DNA of 25,644 nt from Pleurotus ostreatus/Saccharomyces cerevisiae fusant (taxonomy: Eukaryota; Opisthokonta), in NCBI GenBank assembly GCA_024196135.1, contig JAMQCK010000373.1:1-25644 (forward strand), given 5' to 3'. The notes beneath the pieces are model-generated. The model saw nothing but the letters and a program-made list of their open reading frames with translations, had not been told where the DNA came from and ran no database searches. Below are positions 1 to 10,900 of the stretch, piece after piece. Numbering within the stretch: position 1 is the stretch's first letter; each line of letters starts with the position of its first letter. The position numbers and the translations under genes are program-made.

Positions 1-131
1 ACTAGTAAAGTGGCCCTAGGGGCGGGTTACGAGACCTGCCTGTTTTGGCCACGAGCACGGGCAGGAAGGGAGCATCAAATATATCTAAGGACATAAGACT
101 ACAGTCGTGTATATAACATTGCTCAAACCAA

Positions 132-1970
132 TCACATATTTATACGACGCCTCTTAGGAATGCGAGACTGAGAATGGCCAGGGGTCACGGTATGGGATTC
201 GAACCCAACTCCAGTGGACCGAGTAGAGTTCGAGGGTCTACCGTTGACCTTACCGGTACGTGAGCTTTGGCTACAAACCAGGTTGGGGGAACGAACCTTC
301 CATATTGCGAGCGATCTGTTCGCGTTGACGCTGTTCTTGTCGTTGTCCAGGCTGCGGCCGAAGTTCATACCGGTACACACAATGTCGTCGTCTTCGTCGG
401 CCACGGCGGGGTCCTGGAGCAGAGCGAGATAATGTTCTGCAATCAGGCGAAGTCAGGAAGGAAGAAGAGTGTGCAAGGGACATGCGTACTTGAACGAGGT
501 GGGTAGGAAAGCAGACGCGACACAGAGGCCAATGGAATACGATGTCAGATTCAATCGGTTGCCGTACGCATGGTCGTACCTTCTCATCGCGCGCACAAGG
601 CAGCAAGTCCGTGGCACCGACAGACTTGAGTGCGAACTGAGGAACGCCGATCGTGTCCACGGTAGTCTTCGTGATGTTCGCGATGAACCTAGTATCCGCG
701 GCGCAGGGCGGCATGCCGGCGAAGAGCGATCCGGCGCCTGTACGGACAACGGCCTGAAGGACGTCGACTTCGGTGCGACTACCAGATGTGAGTGAGCGTG
801 CGCGAGGAGTGCAGAATGGTACTAACGCAATCTTATCCATTTGGATGGACGTTATTCTGTCCGCGAAGCCGTTCTTGAGGTCCCTCGTGGCGAAGACGCG
901 GGTCATCCACAGGTTATGGAAGTCGGCGTAGAAGTGGCGAATGATCTTGGGTCGGAGGCGAAGGCGTCCAGCTTCTGCCCAGCGAAGGCTCCAAGAGTTG
1001 AACAGTATGGTGTCCAGTTCACCCTCGTCCCTAACACGAACATCAGCGAAGACCACGAGGGGGAACCAGGCGGACGTACTCGCCAGGCAGGTTGATCGTC
1101 CAGGTGTACTTGTCACCCACGTAGCGGTCGCTGCACATGATCTCGGGGCCGAGGTCGGATAGTGCTCGGTCCTCGAATGCGCAGCGTATGTTCCACCCGC
1201 GGGTCCTGTATTTGCTTGCCGCGCCGTAGGCGGAGTCGTCCTCGAAGCAGATGCCGGTCATGGAGCCGAACGTGTTGCTCGGATACAAGGCGTATGCGGC
1301 GCGGTGAGTGATGAAGTTCATCACGATGGCTGTCGAGTACTTAGAATGGGTATATGCCGAGGGTGCATGCACGTACTAGAGTGGAAATCCAAGATCGCAT
1401 CGATTGGCGAGTGAGCGACCACCATGACCTGAATGGCGGTGTTTGGGGCAGAAGGACGAAGGAAGGAGAAGACGTCGAGGAGCGACTCCTTGTCGTAGAT
1501 CAGATCATCGCGTACGACCTCTTCGTTCTCGGCGCGCTCGAGAGCGCGGTCGAGTACGGAGTGCTGACTATCGCGAGGCTGATATACGTAGCCGAGGCTG
1601 AGCACGAAGGCGAAAATCTCGGGGGCGCGGAAGCGGTCGGAGTACAGGTCGAGGTCGCATGGATACATGGGCTCGCGGGTGAAGAACTGGATGGCGACGG
1701 ACCCCGATATGATGGCGCCTGTTGAACGCATCAGGCGGCGTAGACGATCGGCTCCGTCGTGGTCCATGAAAGGGAGTAGGGTGCGGTGCAGCTGGTAGGC
1801 GGTGCGAGCATAGGAAGATACGGCGCGATTGGAGTCTTTGCAGACGCGCGAGTAGTTGATAAGGTCCGTCAAGGACATGGACGCGCACAGCGGTACGTCG
1901 CAGGTGTCTGGGCTGTTCGAACGTGTTAGTACGGGGAGATAGCAGAGGTTGGAGTACTGTACAGGATCAT
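132..1970 (-). CDS. NTase-like hypothetical protein, copy A (6 exons)
   Basis: Proposed exons: 1970-1963, 1912-1377, 1329-1080, 1030-827, 778-580 and 413-132, summing to 493 codons. The start is a tiny exon (ATG ATC CT) spliced to a conserved PDTCD block, exactly as in the paralogue at 2575-4388. Exons 1, 3 and 4 have identical lengths in the two genes (8, 250 and 204 nt). About residue 70, ISGSVAIQFF is followed by CDLDLYS. This fits the hG[GS]x(9-14)Dh[DE]h pattern of nucleotidyltransferase-fold proteins, with both acidic residues present. The middle carries an MNFIT..AYALYP block and a VGDKYTWTINL block shared with the paralogue. The last exon has an acidic start (ADEDDD) and a basic end (PKRRR), suggesting a nuclear protein. 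Intron 5 (579-414) is unusually long and exon 6 is the least certain part, because it overlaps a tRNA-like sequence. Enzyme activity is inferred only; no substrate can be named. Confidence 0.68.
185..263 (-). tRNA. tRNA-like sequence or tRNA pseudogene
   Basis: Read on the minus strand, the segment contains GGTTCGAATCC (205-195), an exact match to the internal B box consensus GGTTCGANTCC. This sits in a T-arm with loop TTCGAAT and a 4-bp GGG(T)/CCC(A) stem. Upstream is a D-arm-like GGTC-AACGGTA-GACC (4-bp stem, GG in the loop). The 3' acceptor strand ACCGTGA would pair perfectly with TCACGGT. The 5' end actually reads TCACG-TACC-GGT, so a 4-nt insertion interrupts the acceptor stem. The anticodon arm is poor (4 of 5 pairs, C instead of T at position 33) and no T-run terminator follows. 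It is best read as a decayed tRNA or the head of a tRNA-derived SINE. It overlaps the terminal exon of the NTase-like copy A. Confidence 0.4.
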
Positions 1971-2574
1971 GGTTTCGAAAGGGAGGACGGCGAGAGGACG
2001 ATGGGATGGGGGGGGGAAAAGAGAGGCGGTCAGAGGCAGAAAAGATGAGTACCTGCCGATTGTCTGTTACCCCTCTTGATTACCCCTCTTGATGGGAATG
2101 GAGCCAGTCGATCGGTCGCGGCATTTCAACGCAAGGGAAGGTCTGATCCTTAGGAGGTGAAATTCGCGACGAGCGGATGCCGCGTATCGGGTTCAACGCT
2201 GCACATGATGGACTTCGTCGATGGGCCGCTGTCGACCAATTAGAGCATCCCCGCCGTATGAGAGGGACAAATCACGGCGACATCATAGACCATCGACTAG
2301 CGGACGTCTGTGCTTTGTATGATGAAGGGGCGGGACAGGTGTACGGACATGGTGGTTGGAAGAACGCGTTAGCATGCGACAAAAAGGATGACGTCATGAT
2401 TGATGGGAACTGTAAAAGGAAATGGTTCGTTCGGGTGCCCGCACGCTGCCATGGAGCGTGGTTAACCGGCACCCGCTCGCAGTCGTAGGTCGTGTGGAGA
2501 TTCAGGGGAAATGCAGCCGACAGGAGGCCATGTAATTTATGCGAAGGCGTTATCGAAGTTCTAGAATATGTACT
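1971..2574. other. Intergenic stretch between the two NTase-like paralogues
   Basis: This segment holds the 5' flank of copy A and the 3' flank of copy B. On the minus strand, pyrimidine-rich sequence (1981-2030) lies just upstream of copy A's ATG at 1970, a common feature of basidiomycete 5' UTRs and promoters. A 13-bp tandem duplication lies at 2067-2092. I see no convincing gene: the open frames on either strand here lack splice-consistent extensions and have no recognisable motif. Confidence 0.5.
2067..2092. repeat. 13-bp perfect tandem duplication
   Basis: TTACCCCTCTTGA occurs twice back to back, at 2067-2079 and 2080-2092. It lies about 100 bp upstream of the ATG of NTase-like copy A. 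It may be a replication slippage product or a duplicated promoter element; nothing in the sequence distinguishes these. Confidence 0.8.
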
Positions 2575-4388
2575 TCAGACCGCAGACGTATCAGTATCCG
2601 ACGTCGTCCTAGCCTTCTTCCGCGGCCGACTGTCCGCGTCGTCGTCAGCCGCTGCCCCGTGATCGCCTACATCCGCGTCGGACTGCGCCTGTAAACAGGA
2701 GTGTAAGCTTCCGCCACGCAAGAGATCGTTGACGAACCTCTGCGACAGGCACCTTGACTTCGGATTGCGCGCCAAGCGAAGTAGACGTCGATGCAGCCAG
2801 CGAGCGAATCAAAGCGATGTCGTCCTCAGCGGGAGGTCGGGCACTGGAGAGGGGATGCCGCGCAGCAGACTTGAACGGATTAGGACGCCCCACTGTGGTC
2901 GGCCCCACCAACGTCGGCTCCCGTAGCACTATGTCGCCCGCGATCGCCTATTGAACCCAGTAGATTTAGCCGCGGACTAGAGAAACGAAAAGCAGAGAGT
3001 ACTTGCCTCAGGCTGGTCGTCTTTAATTCTATCTCCGACGAAGGTGACCACAGGCTGGCGCGCGCGCCGGTACGAACTGTGCCACGGGCCTAGCATGATC
3101 ACGTCGGTGACGCAAGGGGGCGAGTTCTCGAACAAGATCTCTTTGGCGCTCTCGAACGCCGCGTCCATGAAGTCGAACGTGGTCTGCCTAGGCGATGGTG
3201 AGATATGAGGCTGATAATTGGCGATGCGAAGCGACTCACAGTTGCTCTACGGGTTCAAGGCGGGTGAGATTATCCATGAAAGCCTTCATGAGGTCGCTGG
3301 TGGCAAACATGCGACTCTGGATCCAGTAACGCGGTGCGATGTAGAGCATGCGAGCGACCTGAGGCATGATGTAGTTTAGCGGACGATACGACCACTGCAG
3401 CTCCCAGGAATTCAACATGACCGGGTCAAGGTACCGGGAGGCCCTGGTACGTCGTCAGTCGATGGACGGGCACGGGAGATAAAACGACTCACTCGTCGTC
3501 AAGGTCGATAGTCCAAGTGTGTTTGTCACCAACGAAACGAAGGGGAGCTTTAAGCTCCTGGCCGAGCCTCGCGTATTTGGTCTGAGTGACGGATCGCACA
3601 ATACGCCAGCCAAGGTGTCGGTACTTTTCGATGTGGTTGTGGGCGGTTGTCTCGTTGAGCAGGATGCCGAACTTATAGACGAAGGTATGCAGAGGATATA
3701 GCGAGTAAGCAGACCGGTAACTTATGAAGTTCATGACGGGCGCTAGATAGATAAGTCAGCAGACCAGGTCAAGCATGAAACGATAGAGTACGCACTGGAA
3801 TGAAAATCCACAATCGCGTCGAGAGCGCTGAGATCCGCGAGCATCACATGGATCTTCGTGCCGTCGCGGTCGAAGGTGATCTTGTCCAGAATGGCGGTCA
3901 AGTCGTGGATGGCGATGTCGCGGACGGCGTAGCGATAGGTAGCGTGCTTCACCGCGGTGCTCAAGTTGGGGTTCTGGTACATACGAGGGACGTAGACGTA
4001 GCCCATCGACAGTACGAAGGAAATGAGTTCCATCGCGGTGCCGCCTTCAGTGTACAGATCGAGGCCTGATTGACCGACGGGTGTACGATTGAAGTAGTGA
4101 AAGGCGACCGAGCCCGATATGAGCGTGCCCGTGCTGCGCATGACCTCGCGTAGACCCTGGACCTCGTCCTCGCCCATGAAGCTGACGAGGGTACGCCGGA
4201 GTTGAAACGCCTGCGCACTGTACGCCGTGACCGCACGCCTCGCATCTTGACAGACCTGTCCATAGGAGACGAGGTCTGCGGTGTCCAAGCAAGAGCAGAG
4301 AGCGATGTCGCAAGTGTCCGGTCTACAGAGAGAGGGAGTCTCAGTGAAGGGGCACGAGGGGGAACGGTGGCGATACGCACAAGATCAT
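2575..4388 (-). CDS. NTase-like hypothetical protein, copy B (7 exons)
   Basis: Exons 4388-4381, 4322-3796, 3742-3493, 3443-3240, 3187-3007, 2947-2738 and 2688-2575 join in frame to 498 codons including stop. The start mirrors copy A: an 8-nt first exon spliced to LPDTCDI. About residue 70, ISGSVAFHYF is followed by SGLDLYT. The first Asp of the expected D-h-D pair is Gly here, so this copy probably cannot bind catalytic metal in the usual way. The MNFIS..AYSLYP and VGDKHTWTIDL blocks match copy A. The C-terminus is low-complexity, with acidic DDDAD followed by a basic RPRKKAR tract that could be a nuclear localisation signal. The intron at 3006-2948 starts GCAAGT, so a GC-AG intron is required to keep frame. 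Same strand and exon structure as copy A indicate tandem duplication. Function unknown. Confidence 0.75.
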
Positions 4389-4984
4389 GGTGAATGGGGA
4401 GGTGAAGGTGGAGGAGAAGATGCGTGCGGTGAGAATCGGGTCCCGCGCAGCTTACCATCATTTCCTTTGATAGGAGAAAGCTGGCGAGTCCGCAAAGCCG
4501 AATAATTGAAATGTAAGGACACATCGTGACCGTTGGTCGACGTGCCGTGGGTCTGGATCGAGACTGGTGATTGGATGCGCAGCCGCCGAGTCCGGTGGTA
4601 TCCAGAGTTCCACAAGGAGGTGCCTGTGCTGGTTCGACAGCATGGTTGGCGACCGATATTGTCCGACAACACAATAAATCACTATTTGCTTACATTCTGG
4701 GCATTCGAATGACTCAAGAGCAAAGATAGCCAGGCAGAGTAGTCGTTGGAGGTGGCCGGGAACAACTTATCGACTCGTGTGTTCGTATTTGACGCTATTT
4801 ATCGACGGCGCCACATATTACCAAACATGCGCATTGCTCGCAACCTTGTCCGCCAATGCGCCTTCGTCGACGCCCTTTCATCTATACCTCCGCCCCTCCG
4901 CCCCTCCCCCCCCACCATCCCATCCTCCTTTATTCAAACGTGTATAGTATCATAACATGAGCTGGCTCGAGTACATCTCTTCAT
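4389..4984. other. Intergenic region between Helitron ORF end and NTase-like copy B
   Basis: This segment contains the promoter side of copy B and the 3' flank of the Helitron gene. A C-rich low-complexity run (about 4889-4917, repeated CTCCGCCC and then poly-C) lies close to the Helitron stop. I looked on the plus strand for A-YYAG followed by a hairpin, the reverse complement of a canonical Helitron CTRR-T end, and found none here. The element's 3' end is therefore either further left or non-canonical. No gene recognised. Confidence 0.45.
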
Positions 4985-7900
4985 TCACGCCGAGCGCTCG
5001 TACACGAGAAGACTTGCCGACTTCGACGAACCGTTTCTCATCCGCCATGTACCCAGATCGTCCGGAGATACTCTAGCGAGGATCGCTTCCTTCTCGCATA
5101 TATCGCCGTTAACCATGCCATCGTGTCGATATAAGGTGCCGACGTGGTCTACGACTCTACACGTGAAGTGGTTCTGACCCGCGTACACGATACCGCGCAG
5201 TTTGAATGTTTGCGTATCATACGACAATGTATGGGAGATCACCAGATGCTCATCTGAGTTGTCTAAGCACAGCAGATCCGGCACGCTGCGTATCGTCACG
5301 ACGGGAACTGTCGGGCTTGAGCAACGATTGCAACTCTGGCGGCGAGACTTTCCCCTAAGTACGTCTTTCAACCACTCCGCTGTTGTATATCTTTCTCGTT
5401 GTCTGCCAGTCAGAAGGTTCTGAGTATACAAGCTGTGGCATTGATGCAGCGCGGTAGTTGGCTGACTTCGTATTGATCCGCAACTAACGCACCGTCGGGT
5501 CCTCGATGCTAGTTCGTCGTCATTCAGCACAGCCATTGCCAGTCTCCGTGCGGACGCCGGTGAGCTTCCATACGGGAAATACGTCGGATTACTGTCGTGT
5601 ATCATCGATCTGACGGCGTCTCTAGTGCTCACCCATCCTACGTCGATGTCCCGAGCGTGCAGACTCCAAAGTCGTACGAGCTCCCTCGCGAAGGGGCTTA
5701 GCCTGGATAGTACAGGGGTCCACCTCGTAGGGTCACCCACCCATATGCAATGAAGAATTGTGAATAACGAGTCGTAGGAACAGCTCCAATCTACCGAATT
5801 CCAAGGGTACGCACGTGGAGCTGGACGGTCTTGAACTTCCCCATCGTTGGTGCGTGTTTGCTTTGATGCTCGCTCGGGCTCCTGGGCACCGTCATCATTA
5901 TCTCTTTTCCTCTTACCTGCATTGACTGTTTCTGGTCCATCGTCCGTCGAGTCCTCATCTTCTTTTTCAGCGAACTGCCACGCCTGCCGTCCAACGGGGT
6001 CGTCAATATCGTCGCAGTCATCACGGGAGCGCCATCGTAAGGCTGGATGTAAGTCTGGGATCTCGTACTCGGGCCCTTTCCAATCGAGGAAACTACGTAT
6101 AAGCTGATTCCTCGTGTCGCCACATACACAGCTCGGAAGCTTCTCTAGGTACCTCAGGCGCGTAATGTCGTTCAAGATCTCGAGGTTGCGAAACTCTCTT
6201 TTCAGCTGGTCGTCCAAGCCCTTCGTGATCAGAGCGTCGTTGAAGGAAGACACTATAGCAGTTGCAGCCGCAGAGGTTCCACGAGACAACGCGGTATAGC
6301 ACGCTTGATGCGATCTTGAGTTCGTTAGATTGACAACGTTAATAGGCCGAGTCTTCCCTTGAGACGCGTAGTCGGTCATGGAGAAATTGAGAAGCACAGG
6401 TATTTGCTTGCGTTCAACGGTGACCGTCTGGTCGTTGGGGAGCTGACATTTCGCAGTCGCACTCACACGCGACAGTGGGACAACATTCTCGTCGAGTCCT
6501 TCGAGCTTTATCTTCTTTGGTGGGTTGATCAATTTGACATAAAGAACATCAAGTATCCGCTGCTTCTGCGAGCCTATCGACGCCGACCAATCAACCACAA
6601 TGGCTTCTTGTCCTTTCGTGATGCAAAGTTCTGTGGCGATGTTGGATCGTATCATGACGGGCATGCCCTTGCACAAGTCTAGGCGTCCTGCGATGTTGCC
6701 CGTAAAGCAGGGCAACGATGACCATATAATTTTTTGTAGGTCTTCAGAAATCCCTGAACCGGCTTTGACTTTCGGTTTCTTAGGGCGACCCTTTCTCTTA
6801 TTCTTACCAGGGATCGTCGACTCAGACGCTCTCGTATCGCATGAGTAGAAAGAGGTGAGTTGCTGCCCTGTATCCGTCGCGAATCTTCTAGACCCGAGCT
6901 CATTGAAAGCGTCCTTTTCTGCGTGTCTGGCTGTGATTATTGACACATCCCTGAATTTAGGATCGCTGAGCGTAGGCGCTTTCGGATTACTACCAACAAC
7001 ACGAGATCGTAGCACCTCGAGATCGGCTTTCGTACAAGCGGCGTACCGCATGTTCGCCATTGCAAGCGCCAACGCGCGATCTTCGGGAGTCGCTGTTTTC
7101 ATTCTCATATTCTCGGATAATATGACCACCATCGTCACCTGGTGCCACATCGCCTTGCCGATGATATTCATTTGGACCGCCACCGACATTCTTTTGCGCT
7201 CAACGTCGGTCTGCACTTTGCGGTCATACAGCCGCAGTCCCTGAACGGGCGGCAACTGGGCGAAATCGCCCGCGAAGATCATATTCATCCCCCCGAAGGG
7301 AAGTTCATGCCTTCCCATCGCTCTTGCAAGGTGTGCACTTATGCGATACAAATCTCCGCAGTTCAGCATCGAAATCTCGTCGATGAAGATGTATTCAACG
7401 CCGGCCAGACGATCAACGACATTCCTAAGCGCCGAGCTATCGAGGGACGTAGCACCTCCCCATCGCATCCCAAGCACCGAATGGTACGTGAATCCATTCA
7501 ATAACGCTGCAGCCGTACCTGTCGGTGCCAAGATGATGAATCTATGTTCCTCGCCTCTCCGCTTGAAAAATTCGATTAGCGCTCGTATCACGGTGGACTT
7601 GCCCGTCCCGCCCATACCTCCCAGGAACATACGCAATGCATCAACTTGCGGTCTTCCTGCATGGTTCGCTATCAAGGTGAACGCCCTTTCTTGGTCTGTA
7701 TTCAAGGAGAACTCACTAACTATGTCTACAATCAGAGCCTTTAGATCAGGCTTGTCGGCCGTGTACTCTTTAGTGAAATATGAAGCAGGCAGAGTGACGA
7801 CTCCCGTGTGATCGACTGCATCGGCACTTGGATTGGGTATGTCCTTGGTCGAATTCGAAGCGGGAATAGACCTGAATTTATTATGGAAAAGGGTATTCTT

Positions 7901-10900
7901 CACCTTCTCAATGTACGTCGCCCACTCTGATCCTCTCTTTTGGTGTGTGTCCACCGCCTCGGTAGGTATGTACTTCTTATCTTGGCTCGATAGCAATTGC
8001 GTCCATCCTGACGTTCCTGCGTATGCGCGCGCCATTGCGACATTCTGAAATACGCGATTCCAACCCGGACCTGTCTCTCCATCCGCAGGAACTTCGTACT
8101 CCAGATCTTCGCCGTAGGTCTCAGGGTACGTCACGTCGTCTTCATCTTCTTCTTCGACCTGAAAATTTATAGCGCCGGCTCTCCTTTTCTTGCTCAGTTC
8201 GTTCCTAAAATCGTCTCGCGCGTCGGCGCATTCGTAACGCAGATTGAAGTTCTCCATTAGCCGGAGATGCCGGGCCTTAAAGGTGTACTTACGAAAAGCG
8301 TGATCCCAATTGTAACCGTCTTCTCTCAAATCGCGACCTTGGCGCCAGGGCGCGAATAAGGTGAGCATCGCTGCGCAATAATACTCGCGATCACCCTGAT
8401 CATTTCTGGGAATAGCACCGCCGACGAAGTTTGGCACGATATAATGTCTTTTCGAGGGGTCACACCAGACATGATGTGAGTTGTGTTGGGGGTGAGTGTC
8501 GAGGAAAGGGGCATAAGGAGGCTGACGATTCACCGCCATAGGCGAAGTCTGCGATCCATCCATCAAGTCGACGCTCTTAGGTGTGTCATCCAGGTCCTCG
8601 AGAACATCGGGTACGCAATCACTTGCGCATGTTGTACGACGCTGGGCCGCCCGCTCTTCAGGGAACTCATCGAGGGGTTCATGGTCCGAGTAGGCCTCTT
8701 CGTCCGCCTTCGTATCAAGGAAAGCCTTCAGTTGAGTCGGTGTGCGCTTGCTCTTCTTCGAACACTGAACCCATTCGTATAGGCAGTAATTCTCGAACTT
8801 GCGAGGTCTGTGAGCGTAGTCGTCTACAACGGATGTGCCGATGAATTGACCTTGTTCCTTCTTAAGCACTAAGCGCTCCTCGAAAGTGTCCGCTCTGGTC
8901 GAGTCAGGCCAGTCGTTCAACACCCTATTCACATAATTCTTCCACCAGAACACGACGGACTCATGACTCTTGTAGTGGTCAGGCATTCCTAGAAGGTACG
9001 ATGCTGCCATAGGACTTCCAATCTCCATCCGTGGCGCTAAAGCGTTGACCATCTTCATCATCAGTCTTCTAGCGCTCGTCGCGTCGGTTGGATCTCCTTG
9101 GAAGGCGGGTCCATGCCGTTCAAAGACAGCTTTGATGCAAGACATGATATGGTATGTCTTCAAAGAGCACTTCGTTATGTAGTCTGATACGTAGAGAACG
9201 ACGGCCTTCATCGACGTCCCGGACTGTAAGCTCGTCGTGTCCGTGTTGCCGCGCGTGAGATAGGTGAGTACGGGCGTCACACAATTCATCATAACTTCTT
9301 TCTTGACGAGGTGTATCGCCCCGGTTACGCGGTCCACGTACGATTTACTGACATAGTCTCTAGGAAACCGAGCCTCACACACATCGTCATCTCCTTTGCA
9401 GCCCTTGATGCCCTCTAGAGGGTCCTTCCTGCCCTGCGCGCTAGCGGCCGCTGCCCGAGCGCCTCGTTTGCGAATACATCGGTGTATCTGCACGCGGAGA
9501 ATCAGATCATCAACCGTACTCTTGAACGTCTCCCACCACGTCTTGCGCTTATCCTCGCAGGTACAGGTTAGGTTCTTGCAAGCGCACTTACCCGGCGGCG
9601 GGATAGGCAGGGTCTGCGTAGGATCTTCATACATGCGCGGTCGGTCCGGGCGATCGCCAGCTGGCTGTCGCTGCTCATCTTCGTCGGGTGCATGCCTATG
9701 GATTTGATGGATGTCGACGTCGGCATCGCCCTTCGCCTTGAAGGGCACACGAGCTTTGACACTTTCTAAGTCGCCCGTCAGAAACTGACCAGTTTGCATC
9801 TCCTCCAGGTAACGTATCATCTCGTTTTCAAAGAGCGTATCACCGCCTAGCAATCGGTCCCGAATGGTTTGAGGAGAGGGCGCCCCTCTAACCCACACTA
9901 ACGAGTGGAGATGTAGGGTCAAGCGTCCTTGCTGCTCCACGGCTGCGTAGTAAGCCGATGTCGGTCCGTATAGGCCACGGTGAGTGGAATTTACTCCGAG
10001 CACATGCTTGATGAAAGCACAGACCATAACGTTGAAGAACCGAGCGGCGGCGACGGGGTTGCGGGCTACCAAATCGCTGCGCTCTGTCCAAGTTCTCAGG
10101 CGGGGTTTGAAGACGAGGTCATGGTCGGCGAAGTATAACGCTATGGGGTGGCTACTGTCCGAGGGCGACAAAGTTACAAACCAGGAAGGTGCGCCTATGA
10201 AATTGATGAGGGACCAAATCTCGTTTCTCATGTACTTCTTAGCCGTCACAGACCCCTGAACATGTCCGCCAATGTAATCAAGGCTACGTATAATGTCAAA
10301 GCATACGCGCTCGTCTTCGGTCTCGACGATTACAGCTTCCCCGTCCTCGAGCCTTCGCGACAAACGACCAAGTACGTTCGGATTAAGCATTGACAACTTG
10401 TCCATAATACGAGGGAAATCCGCTCGTCTAACCATTATATTGCTCGCTGTCGAGCTCGCCGCAATCTGCTCGTGATTGAAGGCAATCATAGGGAAGTACA
10501 AGTCGTCTTGAAATCTCTTATCGTGATAGAGAAGGAGGTGCTCTTTATGAGCTTTCGTGGATAGAGATCCGTTGTCCTTGAAGAACATCCCAATGCCGCC
10601 TAGGCCGTAAGGGAACAGCCAGGGGAACATGGCTGGGTACGCCTTTGGGTTGTCGAACATTCCTTCCGGCTTGTCATCATGCCCCACTCCCAGTACAGAG
10701 TGGCCTTTTTGCAGGTGCTCAAGCGCGGCAGACTTCAATTGATTTATTGTCATGCTGGAATACTTCTCGGACGTCAGCCCATGCACTACGAAAGGGCAGC
10801 GACCATGATCAGGTGCGTCTACATCCTCGTTAGCCATGCTCGTTGCCGTCGCCTCCTGAATCGTATCGTCATCGCCGAGCTTGCGGTATTCCCATACAAT

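Noticed and set aside
2177..2488. Plus-strand frame of 103 codons between the NTase-like genes
   Set aside because: No motif, no splice-consistent neighbours, unusual composition; probably chance.
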